Below are positions 29,152 through 37,337 of a stretch of 64,000 nt of DNA, one piece after another. A program made the position numbers and the translations under genes. Numbering within the stretch: the first letter of the stretch is position 1; each line of letters begins with the position of its first letter. The notes under the pieces were generated by a model. That model was not told the origin of the DNA and made no database searches. It saw nothing but the letters and a program-made list of their open reading frames with translations. Source of the stretch: Denitromonas halophila (GTDB lineage Bacteria; Pseudomonadota; Gammaproteobacteria; Burkholderiales; Rhodocyclaceae); contig NZ_VMNK01000012.1 of the NCBI RefSeq assembly GCF_007625155.1, positions 16,316-80,315 on the forward strand, written 5' to 3'.

Positions 29152-29386
29152 CCTAGAAACGGCAGTTGACCGCTTGTGCTCCGGGGGTAACACCTTGCCT
29201 ATGCGAGGGACTTACGGTATCGACAGCGATCACGAGGCCGGCGAGAACGCTGCGCATCCGATTGCACGTCTGGCGGGTCGCCTGACTGCGTTGCTTCTCC
29301 TTGCAAGGTGCAGCTTGCGCGTCGTCGCGCCTTGCCAGACAACCCGCCAGACGCACACTCAGCTGCGCTCAGCCACCGTTTCCAGG
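29152..29386. mobile_element. MITE-like dispersed element, copy 3 (long form)
   Basis: A 235-bp element with ends CCTAGAAACGGCAGTTG and, inverted, CCTGGAAACGGTGGCT. The right half (about 29262-29360) matches copy 2 closely, including CGTCGTCGCGCCTTGCCAGACA. The left interior differs apart from short blocks. The flanks are TTTAA and TTTGC, a weak duplication signal. The left end is 6 bp upstream of the alternative ribE start, so it forms the immediate upstream region of the riboflavin operon. Confidence 0.75.
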
Positions 29387-29447
29387 TTTGCGATTCTGGC
29401 ACCGCCGCGCCGGCGGCGTTGCCGGCGGTGCCAAACGGCTGCGCGTG

Positions 29448-29816
29448 TCAGTTGGGCGAATGCAGCCCAACCCGGTTGCCCTCGCTGTCGATAAACAGCG
29501 CCATGTAGCCTATCTCCGGGGTGATCGGCGTCTTGGGCAGCGAGATGCTGCCACCAGCGGCGCCTACCCGGTCGAGAATGGCGCTCAGATCGTCGCCGCC
29601 GTTCAGGTACACCACCGTGCCCTGCGCGGTCGGGGTCAGGTCGGCGTGCTTGAACAGGCTGCCGCCGACCGCGCCGTCGGCATACGGCAGCACGGCCACT
29701 TCACCGCCGCACATGGGCGAAGCGTTCAGGGGCGTGTCGAGGATGGCGCCGTAGAATTGGCAGGCGCGGGGCATGTCGGATACCGGGATTTCGAACCAGT
29801 TGATGGCGTTTTTCAT
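29448..29816 (-). CDS. VOC/glyoxalase-family protein
   Basis: A 122-residue vicinal-oxygen-chelate fold protein ([21 protein letters not shown] at the start; [22 protein letters not shown] at the end, with the typical terminal metal Glu position replaced by Gly-Leu-His). The substrate is unknown; related proteins are often called glyoxalase/bleomycin-resistance-like. It is divergent from the WYL regulator with a dyad operator candidate between. Confidence 0.85.
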   Translation of the reverse strand: MKNAINWFEIPVSDMPRACQFYGAILDTPLNASPMCGGEVAVLPYADGAVGGSLFKHADLTPTAQGTVVYLNGGDDLSAILDRVGAAGGSISLPKTPITPEIGYMALFIDSEGNRVGLHSPN

Positions 29817-29862
29817 GAGAATTCTCCGTGAGTTGAAAGTGCCCGGCCAGTATCGCGAGGCT

Positions 29863-29886
29863 CTCCTGACAGCCTGGTGTCAGGAG
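29863..29886. promoter_or_regulatory. Candidate operator (perfect inverted repeat) between VOC gene and WYL regulator
   Basis: CTCCTGACA-GCCTGG-TGTCAGGAG: perfect 9-bp arms with a 6-bp spacer in the 108-bp divergent interval, a layout expected for an autoregulating helix-turn-helix regulator. The assignment to that regulator is inference. Confidence 0.55.
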
Positions 29887-29924
29887 CCCTCCGGCACGAT
29901 GGGGCACTTCAAAGGAGTGAGTTG

Positions 29925-30602
29925 ATGCGACGTGCTGACCGACTGTTCCGGATCGTGACCCTGCTCGGCGGGGCGCGGGTGATGACTGCCCGCCAACTGG
30001 CCGAGCTGCTCGAAGTGTCGGAGCGCACCATCTACCGCGATGTGGCCGACCTGATCGGCTCGGGCACGCCCATCGATGGCGAGGCTGGCGTGGGCTATCG
30101 CCTGCGGCGTGAGTACCGATTGCCGCCGTTGCATTTCTCGGAAGACGAACTGTCGGCGCTGGCGGTCGGCCTGCGCATGGTTGGCGGCTGGGCCGACCCC
30201 GCGCTCGGGCGAGCCGCTGAACTGGCGCTGGCGCGTATCGACGCGGTTATGCCGGCGGCCCGGCGCAGTCTGCGCGATGCACCGGTGATTGTGCCCGGCT
30301 TCCATGTCTCGCCCGCCATGGTGGCACCGCTGGCCAGCTTGCGTCAGGCGATGGCCAGCGCGCACAAAGTGCGTGTCGCCTATGTGCGGGCCGACGGCGA
30401 AGCCTCGCAACGTGTGCTGTGGCCGCTCGGGCTGATCTTCTGGGGCAGCAGCTGGACGCTGGGAGCGTGGTGTGAGCTGCGCGATGACTTCCGCAGCTTC
30501 CGGCTCGACCGCATTGGCGAGATCGCGATTCTGCCCGAGCGCTTCGACGCCTCGCGCGGGCGGCGCCTGCAAGACTATATTGACGCGGTCAGATGTGACT
30601 GA
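29925..30602 (+). CDS. YafY-type transcriptional regulator (HTH plus WYL domain)
   Basis: 225 residues. An N-terminal DeoR-like helix-turn-helix (ARQLAELLEVSERTIYRDV, residues 24-42) and a C-terminal WYL domain (WPLGLIFWGSSWTLGAWCELRDDFRSFRLDRI), which in this family binds ligands or nucleic acid. The start has an AAAGGAG site 7 bp upstream. It is divergent from the VOC gene and followed 9 bp later by an AraC-type gene, probably in the same transcript. Confidence 0.92.
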   Translation: MRRADRLFRIVTLLGGARVMTARQLAELLEVSERTIYRDVADLIGSGTPIDGEAGVGYRLRREYRLPPLHFSEDELSALAVGLRMVGGWADPALGRAAELALARIDAVMPAARRSLRDAPVIVPGFHVSPAMVAPLASLRQAMASAHKVRVAYVRADGEASQRVLWPLGLIFWGSSWTLGAWCELRDDFRSFRLDRIGEIAILPERFDASRGRRLQDYIDAVRCD

Positions 30603-30611
30603 GGCATGCCG

Positions 30612-31433
30612 ATGAGTCAAGACAGTGAAGCCGCGCCGCCGCCGGCGTGTGCCGGGCGCGCGGGCTTGGGCGGGACGCTGGAATTGCGGGTGCGGCGCGA
30701 GCAGTACATTGCCGATGTGCCTTTCCCCGACCCGTGCGTGATCCTGGTCACCCGGGGTCACAAGACCCTGACGGTGGGCGATCAACAGCGCGGTGCCGGT
30801 CCTGGTGAATTGCTGTTCATCAACGCCGGGGTGACAGCCGAGATGCGCAATACGCCTGACGCCGATGGCATCTATGCGGCCACCTGTGTGGCCGTGGCGC
30901 CGGACCTGGTGCGTGCGCATGCCGCCGCGCGCAAAACATTGCCCGGATCGCCGTGGCAGGCGCTGGTGCATGCCGCTGCCCAATCGACGCTGGCCGACGT
31001 GGTGCGTCACGCGGCGGCCGGCATGCTGGGTGGGCCGACGGTGTCCGACCGGCTCATCCGCCACCGACTCGAAGAGTTGCTGATCGCTCTCGATGATCTG
31101 GGCTGCTGGTGCCGGATCAGCACCGTGGCGACGGTGGCCGAGCGCGTGCGTGCCTTGCTTGCCGGCGATCCGGCCGCCAACTGGACCGCCGCCGCGGTGG
31201 CGCAACGCCTGCACATGAGCGAGGCCAGCCTGCGACGGGCGTTGCGCAGCGAGGCCAGCGGGTTCCGCGCCGTGCTTGACGATGTGCGCATGTCCACCGG
31301 ACTGGCACTGATCCAGGGCAGCGCGATGAGCCTGCAACAGATCGCCAGTGAGTGCGGCTATGTCTCACCGTCGCGTTTCGCCGCGCGTTTTCGACAGCGC
31401 TTCGGCGTCACCCCGTCGAGCTTGCGACGCTGA
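30612..31433 (+). CDS. AraC-family transcriptional regulator
   Basis: A 273-residue AraC/XylS regulator: N-terminal cupin-like effector domain (CVILVTRGHKTLTVGD; PGELLFINAGV) and a C-terminal double helix-turn-helix (TAAAVAQRLHMSEASLRRAL; SLQQIASECGYVSPSRFAARF; FGVTPSSLRR). ATG 30612 is preferred because GAGG at 30601-30604 lies at ideal spacing; ATG 30606 is too close. Targets and ligand are unknown. Confidence 0.92.
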   Translation: MSQDSEAAPPPACAGRAGLGGTLELRVRREQYIADVPFPDPCVILVTRGHKTLTVGDQQRGAGPGELLFINAGVTAEMRNTPDADGIYAATCVAVAPDLVRAHAAARKTLPGSPWQALVHAAAQSTLADVVRHAAAGMLGGPTVSDRLIRHRLEELLIALDDLGCWCRISTVATVAERVRALLAGDPAANWTAAAVAQRLHMSEASLRRALRSEASGFRAVLDDVRMSTGLALIQGSAMSLQQIASECGYVSPSRFAARFRQRFGVTPSSLRR

Positions 31434-31526
31434 TCGGTTCTGCACAGTATCTGGCGGTTTGCGTGCAGCCGCGTGGTGGCGCATTGGCTAATATGCAAGT
31501 GTTCTTCAACGCATGGGAGTCGATGC

Positions 31527-32087
31527 ATGTTCGCGAATACATGGAAAGCCGGAGTTTTCGGCGCCTGCGCGCTGGCCGCCAGCGCCACGGTATGGGCCGA
31601 AGGCTTCACCCTTGGCAGCCCGACGGTTGGCGACGGCCAGCGCATGGCAGAGCAGCAGGTGTTCAATGGCTTTGGCTGTGCGGGTGGCAATGTGTCGCCC
31701 GCGCTCGTCTGGCGCAATCCGCCCGAGGGCACGCAGAGCTATGCGCTCACGGTGTACGACCCCGACGCGCCAACCGGCAGCGGCTGGTGGCACTGGGTGG
31801 TGGTCAATCTCCCCGCGCAGACGACGGGCCTGGCCGCCGGTGCGGGCAACCCGCAAGGTGTCTTGCCGGCGGGTGCGCGACAGATCGGTACCGATTTTGG
31901 TGTGCCGGGCTACGGCGGACCGTGCCCGCCGCAGGGGCACGGCGTCCATCGCTACGTCTTTACGGTGCATGCCTTGAAAACCCCGCATCTGGATTTGCCG
32001 GCCAATGCCACGGCGGCGCTGGCGGGCTTCATGATACGCGCCAACAGCCTGGGCTCGGCGAGCCTGACGGCGACGTATTCGCGGTAG
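31527..32087 (+). CDS. YbhB/YbcL-family (PEBP) protein, secreted
   Basis: A 186-residue phosphatidylethanolamine-binding-protein homologue with a signal peptide (AGVFGACALAASATVWA). The ligand-site motifs YDPDAPTGSGWWHWVVVNLP and YGGPCPPQGHGVHRYVFTVHAL are the bacterial PEBP signature. It is likely periplasmic; the physiological role is unknown. ATG 31527 has a GGGAG site upstream. A short GC hairpin without a T-run (32108-32125) lies in the gap to the convergent dsbD. Confidence 0.9.
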   Translation: MFANTWKAGVFGACALAASATVWAEGFTLGSPTVGDGQRMAEQQVFNGFGCAGGNVSPALVWRNPPEGTQSYALTVYDPDAPTGSGWWHWVVVNLPAQTTGLAAGAGNPQGVLPAGARQIGTDFGVPGYGGPCPPQGHGVHRYVFTVHALKTPHLDLPANATAALAGFMIRANSLGSASLTATYSR

Positions 32088-32142
32088 GGACGCGCGACGT
32101 GGTGTAGGGCCGGTTCCAGCCGGCCGCGGCGCGACACCAACC

Positions 32143-33996
32143 TTATCGATTCAAGACCGCATCAAGCTGGCCGGTGAAATCGTCCGCCGGCATGAAGCCG
32201 ACCACGCGCTGACCGGCGATCTCGCTGCCGCCGGGGGTGAAGAAGATCATCCCTGGCGGGCCGAACAGGCCGAAGCGCTTGAGCAGGGCCTGGTCGTCGG
32301 CGGTGTTGGCGGTGACGTCGGCCTTGAGCAACAGCATCTGGCTCATGCGTGTCTGCACGGTCGGGTCGCTGAACGTGAAGCGCTCCATCTCCTTGCATGA
32401 AACACACCAGTCAGCATAGAAGTCGAGCATTACCGGCCGGGTGCTGGTGGCAATGCGCGCGTCCAGCTCGGCCACCGAGCGCACTTTCTCGAACTGCGGC
32501 GCGCTCGTGGCGGCTACGGCCTGACCGCCGCGTAGCGCGGCCAGCGGCTGGAGCGGATCGCGCGAGCCGGCCAGCGCGCCGATCAGCATGGCGGCGCCGG
32601 CAAGCAGCGCGATGACCCCCACGCCTTTCCAGAAGCGACGCCAGCTGTGCGCGTTGGGCGGTAGCGGATCGAGTGCATGCAGGAAGATGCCGGAGAACAC
32701 CAGCAGGGCCCCCCAACCGAGCATGGGCACCACGGCCGGCACCACCGGCGAGATCATCCACACCGCCAGCGCCAGCAGCATCATGCCGAAGGCTTTCTTG
32801 ACCCCTTCCATCCACGGCCCGGCCTTGGGCAGCACCGAGCGTGCGGCGACGCCGACAGCGATCAGCGGCGCGCCCATGCCCAGCGCCATGACGAACAGCG
32901 CCACGCCGCCGAGCACCGCGTCGCCGGTCTGCGCGATATAGAGCAGCGCGCCGGCCAGCGGGGCGGCCACGCAGGGGCCGACGATCAGTGCCGAGAGCAC
33001 GCCCATGATCACCACGCCACCGAGCGAGCCGCCTTTTTCGTGGCTGGCGGTGTCGGACAATCGGCTTTGCAGGGCGGTGGGCAGTTGCAACTCGTAAAAG
33101 CCGAACATCGACAGTGACAGCACCACGAAAACCAGTGCGAAGCTGCCCAGTACCCAGGCGTTCTGCAGGGCGGCCGAGAGCAGTGTGCCCGAGATGCCCG
33201 CCGCCACGCCCGCCAGCGCGTAGGTGACGGCCATGCCCAGCACATAGGCGAGCGACAGCACCAGGGCGCGGGTCTTGGTGATCTTGTGGCCGTGGCCGAC
33301 GATGATGCCGGAGAGGATCGGGATCATCGGGAAGGTGCAGGGCGTGAAGGCCAGCAGCAGCCCGAAGCCGAAGAAGGAAACGAGAATCAGCGGCACGCTG
33401 GCGCCGGTGAACAGGCGGGCGATGCGGCCGGATTCGTCACCGCCGCCGGTCGTCGATACGCTGGCGACTGGCGCGGCGATGGCGGCAGCGGCCGGCGTGT
33501 CCATGGCCGGCGCGGGCGTTTTGCCACCGATGCCAAGCTTTTGCAACCAGCCGCCGGTGGCGGTGGGGGCGACCGTCTTGGTGAGGTCGACGGTCAGTGT
33601 CTGCGGGGTGGGCGGATAGCACACGCCGATGTCGGCGCAGCCCTGGCTGATGACGGTCAGCTCGAACTGACGGACGTCGGCCGGCGCCGTCACCGGCAGG
33701 GTGAAGATCAGCTCGTCGCGATAGGTTTCTACTTCGCCGAAGAACTCGTCGTTTTTCTTCTTGCCCGGCGGCAGGGCCGGGGTGCCGACCACCACGGATT
33801 CGGGCTCGGTGCGGAACTGGAACTTGTCCTTGTACAGATAGTAGCCATCGACGATCTCGAAGCGCACTTCGAGCTGGTCGGGGGCGAGCGTGCCGACGCT
33901 GGCGCGGTAGGCCTGTTCGGGCGGGAGGAGTTCTTGCGCCTGCGCGGGGCCGAGCAGGCCGAGCAGCAGCAGGAGCGGGGCGAGGAGGCGGATCAT
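32143..33996 (-). CDS. dsbD: Thiol:disulfide interchange protein DsbD
   Basis: 617 residues, full three-domain DsbD. A signal peptide and N-terminal periplasmic domain carry the Cys pair SQGCADIGVCYPP. An eight-helix membrane domain has the redox cysteines FTPCTFPMIPILSG and VGPCVAAPLAGA. The C-terminal periplasmic thioredoxin domain has DFYADWCVSCKEME. It moves electrons from cytoplasmic thioredoxin to periplasmic DsbC/CcmG-type partners. ATG 33996 starts the signal peptide. The cutA-dsbD order is a common proteobacterial pair, 7 bp apart. Confidence 0.96.
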   Translation of the reverse strand: MIRLLAPLLLLLGLLGPAQAQELLPPEQAYRASVGTLAPDQLEVRFEIVDGYYLYKDKFQFRTEPESVVVGTPALPPGKKKNDEFFGEVETYRDELIFTLPVTAPADVRQFELTVISQGCADIGVCYPPTPQTLTVDLTKTVAPTATGGWLQKLGIGGKTPAPAMDTPAAAAIAAPVASVSTTGGGDESGRIARLFTGASVPLILVSFFGFGLLLAFTPCTFPMIPILSGIIVGHGHKITKTRALVLSLAYVLGMAVTYALAGVAAGISGTLLSAALQNAWVLGSFALVFVVLSLSMFGFYELQLPTALQSRLSDTASHEKGGSLGGVVIMGVLSALIVGPCVAAPLAGALLYIAQTGDAVLGGVALFVMALGMGAPLIAVGVAARSVLPKAGPWMEGVKKAFGMMLLALAVWMISPVVPAVVPMLGWGALLVFSGIFLHALDPLPPNAHSWRRFWKGVGVIALLAGAAMLIGALAGSRDPLQPLAALRGGQAVAATSAPQFEKVRSVAELDARIATSTRPVMLDFYADWCVSCKEMERFTFSDPTVQTRMSQMLLLKADVTANTADDQALLKRFGLFGPPGMIFFTPGGSEIAGQRVVGFMPADDFTGQLDAVLNR

Positions 33997-34003
33997 GTGA
34001 GGG

Positions 34004-34333
34004 TCAGGCGTCCGGGGTGGTTTCAGTGCGTACCCAGTCGAGGTAGCCGGGCAGGCCGTGCGTAACAGGGACTGCAACGATTTCAGGAAGTTCATATGGA
34101 TGCTGCGCACGGATCGCCGCCTCGAGCGCGTCATAGCGCCCGGCGGTGGTTTTGATGAGCAGCGGCACCTCGGTGGCGGTCTCGATCGCGCCCTCCCAGC
34201 GATACACCGAGCTGGCCGGGGCGAGCACGTTAACGCAGGCGGCCAGTCGTGCCTCGATCAGGTGGGCGGCCAGCGCGTGGGCGCTGTCGGCGTCGGGCAG
34301 ATTGGTGAGTACCAGCAATACGGGGGCGGTCAT
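34004..34333 (-). CDS. cutA: Divalent-cation tolerance protein CutA
   Basis: A 109-residue ferredoxin-like trimeric protein (LVLTNLPDADSAHALAAHLIEARLAACVN; EVPLLIKTTAGRYDALEAAI; HPYELPEIVAVPV). It was linked to copper tolerance in E. coli, though its molecular role is unsettled. It overlaps nothing but is 7 bp upstream of dsbD. Confidence 0.95.
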   Translation of the reverse strand: MTAPVLLVLTNLPDADSAHALAAHLIEARLAACVNVLAPASSVYRWEGAIETATEVPLLIKTTAGRYDALEAAIRAQHPYELPEIVAVPVTHGLPGYLDWVRTETTPDA

Positions 34334-34340
34334 AGCAACC

Positions 34341-35132
34341 TCATTTGAGCAGGCGGCGACGGGTGAGTGACACCGCCAGCCAGAAGCCGACGGCGGCATA
34401 GGCGGCCATCACCGCCAGATGCGGCAGTACGGCCGTGGGCAACTCACCGAGCATCAGCGGCCGGGCGATGGCGATGGCGTGGGCCAGTGGCAGCATCTGC
34501 GCGCCAATCTGCAGCGCGGCGGGGAGCTGGTCGAGCGGAAAGAACACGCCCGAGAGCAGCGCCATCGGCGTGATGAACAGGGTGAAGTAGTACATGAAAA
34601 AGTCGTAGTTCGGCGCCAGCGCGGTGACCACCAGCCCCATGGCGGCGAAGGTCAGGCCGATCAGGAAGATCAGCGGCACTACGCCGAGCGTCAGCGCGCT
34701 GCTGGTGAAGCCGAACAGCGTTACCACCAGCAAAATGGCGGTGCCCGACAGCGCCGCCTTGCTGGCTGCCCACACCATTTCGGCCAGCACGATGTCGTCC
34801 AGCGCCAGCGGGGTGTTCATCAGACCCTCCCAGGTGCGCTGCACATGCATGCGCGAGAAGGCGGAGTAGAGCGTTTCGAAACTGGCGGTGTTCATGCACG
34901 AAAAGCACACCATGCCGGCGGCCAGAAAGTGCACATAGGGCACGCCATCGACCGTCTTGACCAGTGCGCCGAGGCCGTAGCCCAGGCCGAGCAGGTAGAT
35001 CATCGGGTCGGCCAGATTGCCCAGCAGCGACGGCAACGCGAGCTTGCGCCACACGCGAAAATTGCGCGACCACACCGACGCAAAGCGCCAGGACAGGCAA
35101 GGCAATCGGAAGTGGGCGGCAGGGGCAGACAT
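34341..35132 (-). CDS. ABC transporter permease, NodJ/ABC-2 type
   Basis: A 263-residue ABC-2 permease with six predicted membrane segments and NodJ-like features (FRVWRKLALPSLLGNLADPMIYLLGLGYGLG; VQRTWEGLMNTPLALDDIVLAEM; SGVFFPLDQLPAALQ). The matching NodI-type ATPase is 2.2 kb away at 37338 on the same strand, with queF and other genes between. In family members NodIJ exports lipo-chitooligosaccharide; non-rhizobial homologues have unknown cargo. A much longer open frame upstream is antisense to queF and is not real. Confidence 0.88.
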   Translation of the reverse strand: MSAPAAHFRLPCLSWRFASVWSRNFRVWRKLALPSLLGNLADPMIYLLGLGYGLGALVKTVDGVPYVHFLAAGMVCFSCMNTASFETLYSAFSRMHVQRTWEGLMNTPLALDDIVLAEMVWAASKAALSGTAILLVVTLFGFTSSALTLGVVPLIFLIGLTFAAMGLVVTALAPNYDFFMYYFTLFITPMALLSGVFFPLDQLPAALQIGAQMLPLAHAIAIARPLMLGELPTAVLPHLAVMAAYAAVGFWLAVSLTRRRLLK

Positions 35133-35162
35133 GATCCGGCGGTCGGCGGGAGACGGGCTGAT

Positions 35163-35168
35163 TATAAT
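35163..35168 (+). promoter_or_regulatory. Candidate -10 element for queF
   Basis: Consensus TATAAT at 35163-35168 about 25-30 bp before the queF start. No good -35 was seen. Confidence 0.4.
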
Positions 35169-35192
35169 CGCCCTGTGTTGATTGCCCTTGAG

Positions 35193-36050
35193 ATGGCTCA
35201 GACCTTGATGACTGATACGCCCACCCCCCACGGCGCCGAAGCCTCGCCGCTCGGCCGCAGCACCGCCTACCGCAACACCTACGCGCCGGAGCTGCTGTTT
35301 CCGGTCGATCGCGCGCCCAAGCGGGCCGAGATCGGCGTGGGCGAGACGCTGCCCTTTCATGGCGAGGACCTGTGGAACGCCTATGAGCTGTCGTGGCTGA
35401 ATGCGCGCGGCAAGCCGGTGGTGGCGATGGGCGAGTTTCGGGTACCTGCGGTGTCGCCGTGCTTGATCGAATCCAAGTCGCTCAAGCTGTATCTGAATTC
35501 GTTCAACGCCAGCCGCTTCGACGACATGGCCGAGGTCGAGGCGGTCATTGCGCGCGATTTGAGCGCGGCCGCCGGCGCGCCGGTGTCGGTGGCACTGCAG
35601 TCGCTGCATGTGGCGTCTCGTCAGGTGACCAGCCTGCCCGGCACGCTGATTGACGATCTGGAGGTGGATATCGTCGACTATCACCCCGCACCGTCGCTGC
35701 TCGGCGCGGACGCGGGTGCCGCGCCGGTGTCCGAAACCCTGGTGTCGCATCTGCTCAAGTCGAATTGCCTGGTTACCGGCCAGCCCGACTGGGCGACGGT
35801 GTATGTGAACTACACTGGTGCGCCTATCGACCGCGCCGGCCTGCTGCGTTACATCGTGTCCTTCCGCGAGCACAACGAGTTTCATGAGCAGTGTGTCGAA
35901 CGCATGTTTTGCGATCTGATGGCGCGCTGCGGGCCGAGCCGGCTCGAGGTGTGGGCACGCTACACCCGCCGCGGCGGGCTGGACATCAACCCGTGGCGCA
36001 GCAGCGTGGCGGGCGCGCCGCCGCTCAACCAGGGCGATCCGCGCCAATAG
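35193..36050 (+). CDS. queF: NADPH-dependent 7-cyano-7-deazaguanine reductase QueF
   Basis: 285 residues, the long (E. coli-type) tandem T-fold QueF. The nitrile-attacking Cys is in SPCLIESKSLKLYLNSF and the substrate Glu/His region is SFREHNEFHEQCVERMF. It reduces preQ0 to preQ1 in queuosine synthesis for tRNA position 34. ATG 35193 is taken; ATG 35208 (MTDTPTP) is an equally possible start. A TATAAT lies upstream. Confidence 0.95.
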   Translation: MAQTLMTDTPTPHGAEASPLGRSTAYRNTYAPELLFPVDRAPKRAEIGVGETLPFHGEDLWNAYELSWLNARGKPVVAMGEFRVPAVSPCLIESKSLKLYLNSFNASRFDDMAEVEAVIARDLSAAAGAPVSVALQSLHVASRQVTSLPGTLIDDLEVDIVDYHPAPSLLGADAGAAPVSETLVSHLLKSNCLVTGQPDWATVYVNYTGAPIDRAGLLRYIVSFREHNEFHEQCVERMFCDLMARCGPSRLEVWARYTRRGGLDINPWRSSVAGAPPLNQGDPRQ

Positions 36051-36113
36051 GGCGGGTCAACGTTTTTCCTTGCCGCCCGTTGAGGGGGCATGGCCTTTGA
36101 AAGGATGAACCGT

Positions 36114-36680
36114 ATGAAGCTCAAGCGATGCTTGCAGGGAATGGCCGTGGCGGGGCTGAGTGCGTTGCTGGCGCTGCCCGCGCCCGTGCTGGCGGATCCG
36201 CCCTCTCACGCCCCCGCCCACGGCTGGCGCAAGAAGCATGACCCCGACTACATCGGCTACACCGGCCGCAAGTGGACGCGCGACTACGGCATTCTCGAGG
36301 GCCGCTGCAGTACCGAGGCGGTGGGTGCGGTGCTCGGCGGCGTGGTCGGCGGCGCCATCGGATCGACTATTGGTCGAGGCGATGGCCAGCGCATTGCCAT
36401 CGTGCTGGGCACCGTGATCGGCTCGGTGGTCGGCGCCAGCGCGGCGCGCGAACTGGGCGATGTGGACCGCGCCTGCCTGGGCCATGCGCTGGAACTGAGC
36501 GCCGACCGGCATCGGGTGCGCTGGCACAATCCGGACACCGGGGTCGATTACCTGCTCAGCCCGGTGCGTAGCCTCAAGCGCGACGGGCAGCCGTGCCGCG
36601 AGTTCGATCTCACCGCGGCGGGCAAGACGCATCGGCGCCTGGCTTGCGCGCAGGGCGATGGCCGTTGGCAGATGCGTTGA
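36114..36680 (+). CDS. Exported glycine-zipper protein
   Basis: 188 residues: signal peptide (GLSALLALPAPVLA), then a glycine-zipper segment (VLGGVVGGAIGSTIGRG ... IAIVLGTVIGSVVGASAA) of the 17-kDa surface antigen/SlyB-like type that inserts in outer membranes, then a soluble C-terminal part with two Cys (VDRACLGHAL; GQPCREFD). The function is unknown. ATG 36114 has AAGG 9 bp upstream; ATG 36090 and 36105 are in frame but worse placed. Confidence 0.82.
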   Translation: MKLKRCLQGMAVAGLSALLALPAPVLADPPSHAPAHGWRKKHDPDYIGYTGRKWTRDYGILEGRCSTEAVGAVLGGVVGGAIGSTIGRGDGQRIAIVLGTVIGSVVGASAARELGDVDRACLGHALELSADRHRVRWHNPDTGVDYLLSPVRSLKRDGQPCREFDLTAAGKTHRRLACAQGDGRWQMR

Positions 36681-36689
36681 GCCCCGCGC

Positions 36690-37325
36690 TCAGCGGCCGG
36701 CGCGCGGGCTGCCGTCGCTGTTGACGCCGGCGGTGAGCACAAAGCGCATGGCCGCCTCGCGCGACATGTCGATCGGGGTCAGCTGCTCCGTTGGCACCAG
36801 CAGGGTGTAGCCGCCGATCTGGTAGCTCATCGGGAAATACACCGCCACTTCGCCCTCTCCGCCGATGCCGTCTGGCAGGCCGGTGAAATCGCTGCGCATG
36901 ACGAAACCGATGAGGCGCACCGAGCTGCCCGGCAGCGTGAAGGCGACCACCTTGAGCTCATTGGTGGTGTCTTCCTTGGTGGCGAGGGCGAAGAAATCGC
37001 GAAAGGCGGAGTAGATCGACTTGACCATCGGCACCGCCAGCACCGCGTCCTCCAGGCGATGAAAGACCGCCCGGAACACCCACGCCCGCATCAGCAGGCC
37101 GACCGCCAGGATCACCCCCAGCCCGATCACGACGCCGGCGCCGGGGATCTGCAACACCTCGCCGGTCTCGGAGTCGCGCAGTGATTCGGGCAGGAGCGCG
37201 AGCAGGGTGTCGCCGAAGATGGTTTCGGCGGTGTTGAAGATCCAGGCCAGCAGGTACAGCGTGGCGGCAATGGGGACGACGGCGAGCAGGCCGCTGGCGA
37301 AGATCTTGCCGAGGGTTTTCATCAT
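36690..37325 (-). CDS. DUF502 membrane protein
   Basis: A 211-residue DUF502 protein with two N-terminal membrane helices (about 8-30 and 62-85) and the family motifs VPMVKSIYSAFRDF and VYFPMSYQIGGYTLLVP. The function is unknown; the family is widespread in betaproteobacteria, often near aspS. It is 12 bp downstream of the NodI-like gene. Confidence 0.92.
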   Translation of the reverse strand: MMKTLGKIFASGLLAVVPIAATLYLLAWIFNTAETIFGDTLLALLPESLRDSETGEVLQIPGAGVVIGLGVILAVGLLMRAWVFRAVFHRLEDAVLAVPMVKSIYSAFRDFFALATKEDTTNELKVVAFTLPGSSVRLIGFVMRSDFTGLPDGIGGEGEVAVYFPMSYQIGGYTLLVPTEQLTPIDMSREAAMRFVLTAGVNSDGSPRAGR

Positions 37326-37337
37326 GCCGGTCTCCGT

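Noticed and set aside
29117..29447. FMN riboswitch upstream of ribE
   Set aside because: The interval is filled by repeat copy 3 and shows none of the conserved RFN-element blocks.
34341..36047. 568-codon extension of the ABC permease across queF
   Set aside because: The upstream part is antisense to queF, which has clear catalytic motifs; the permease starts at 35132.
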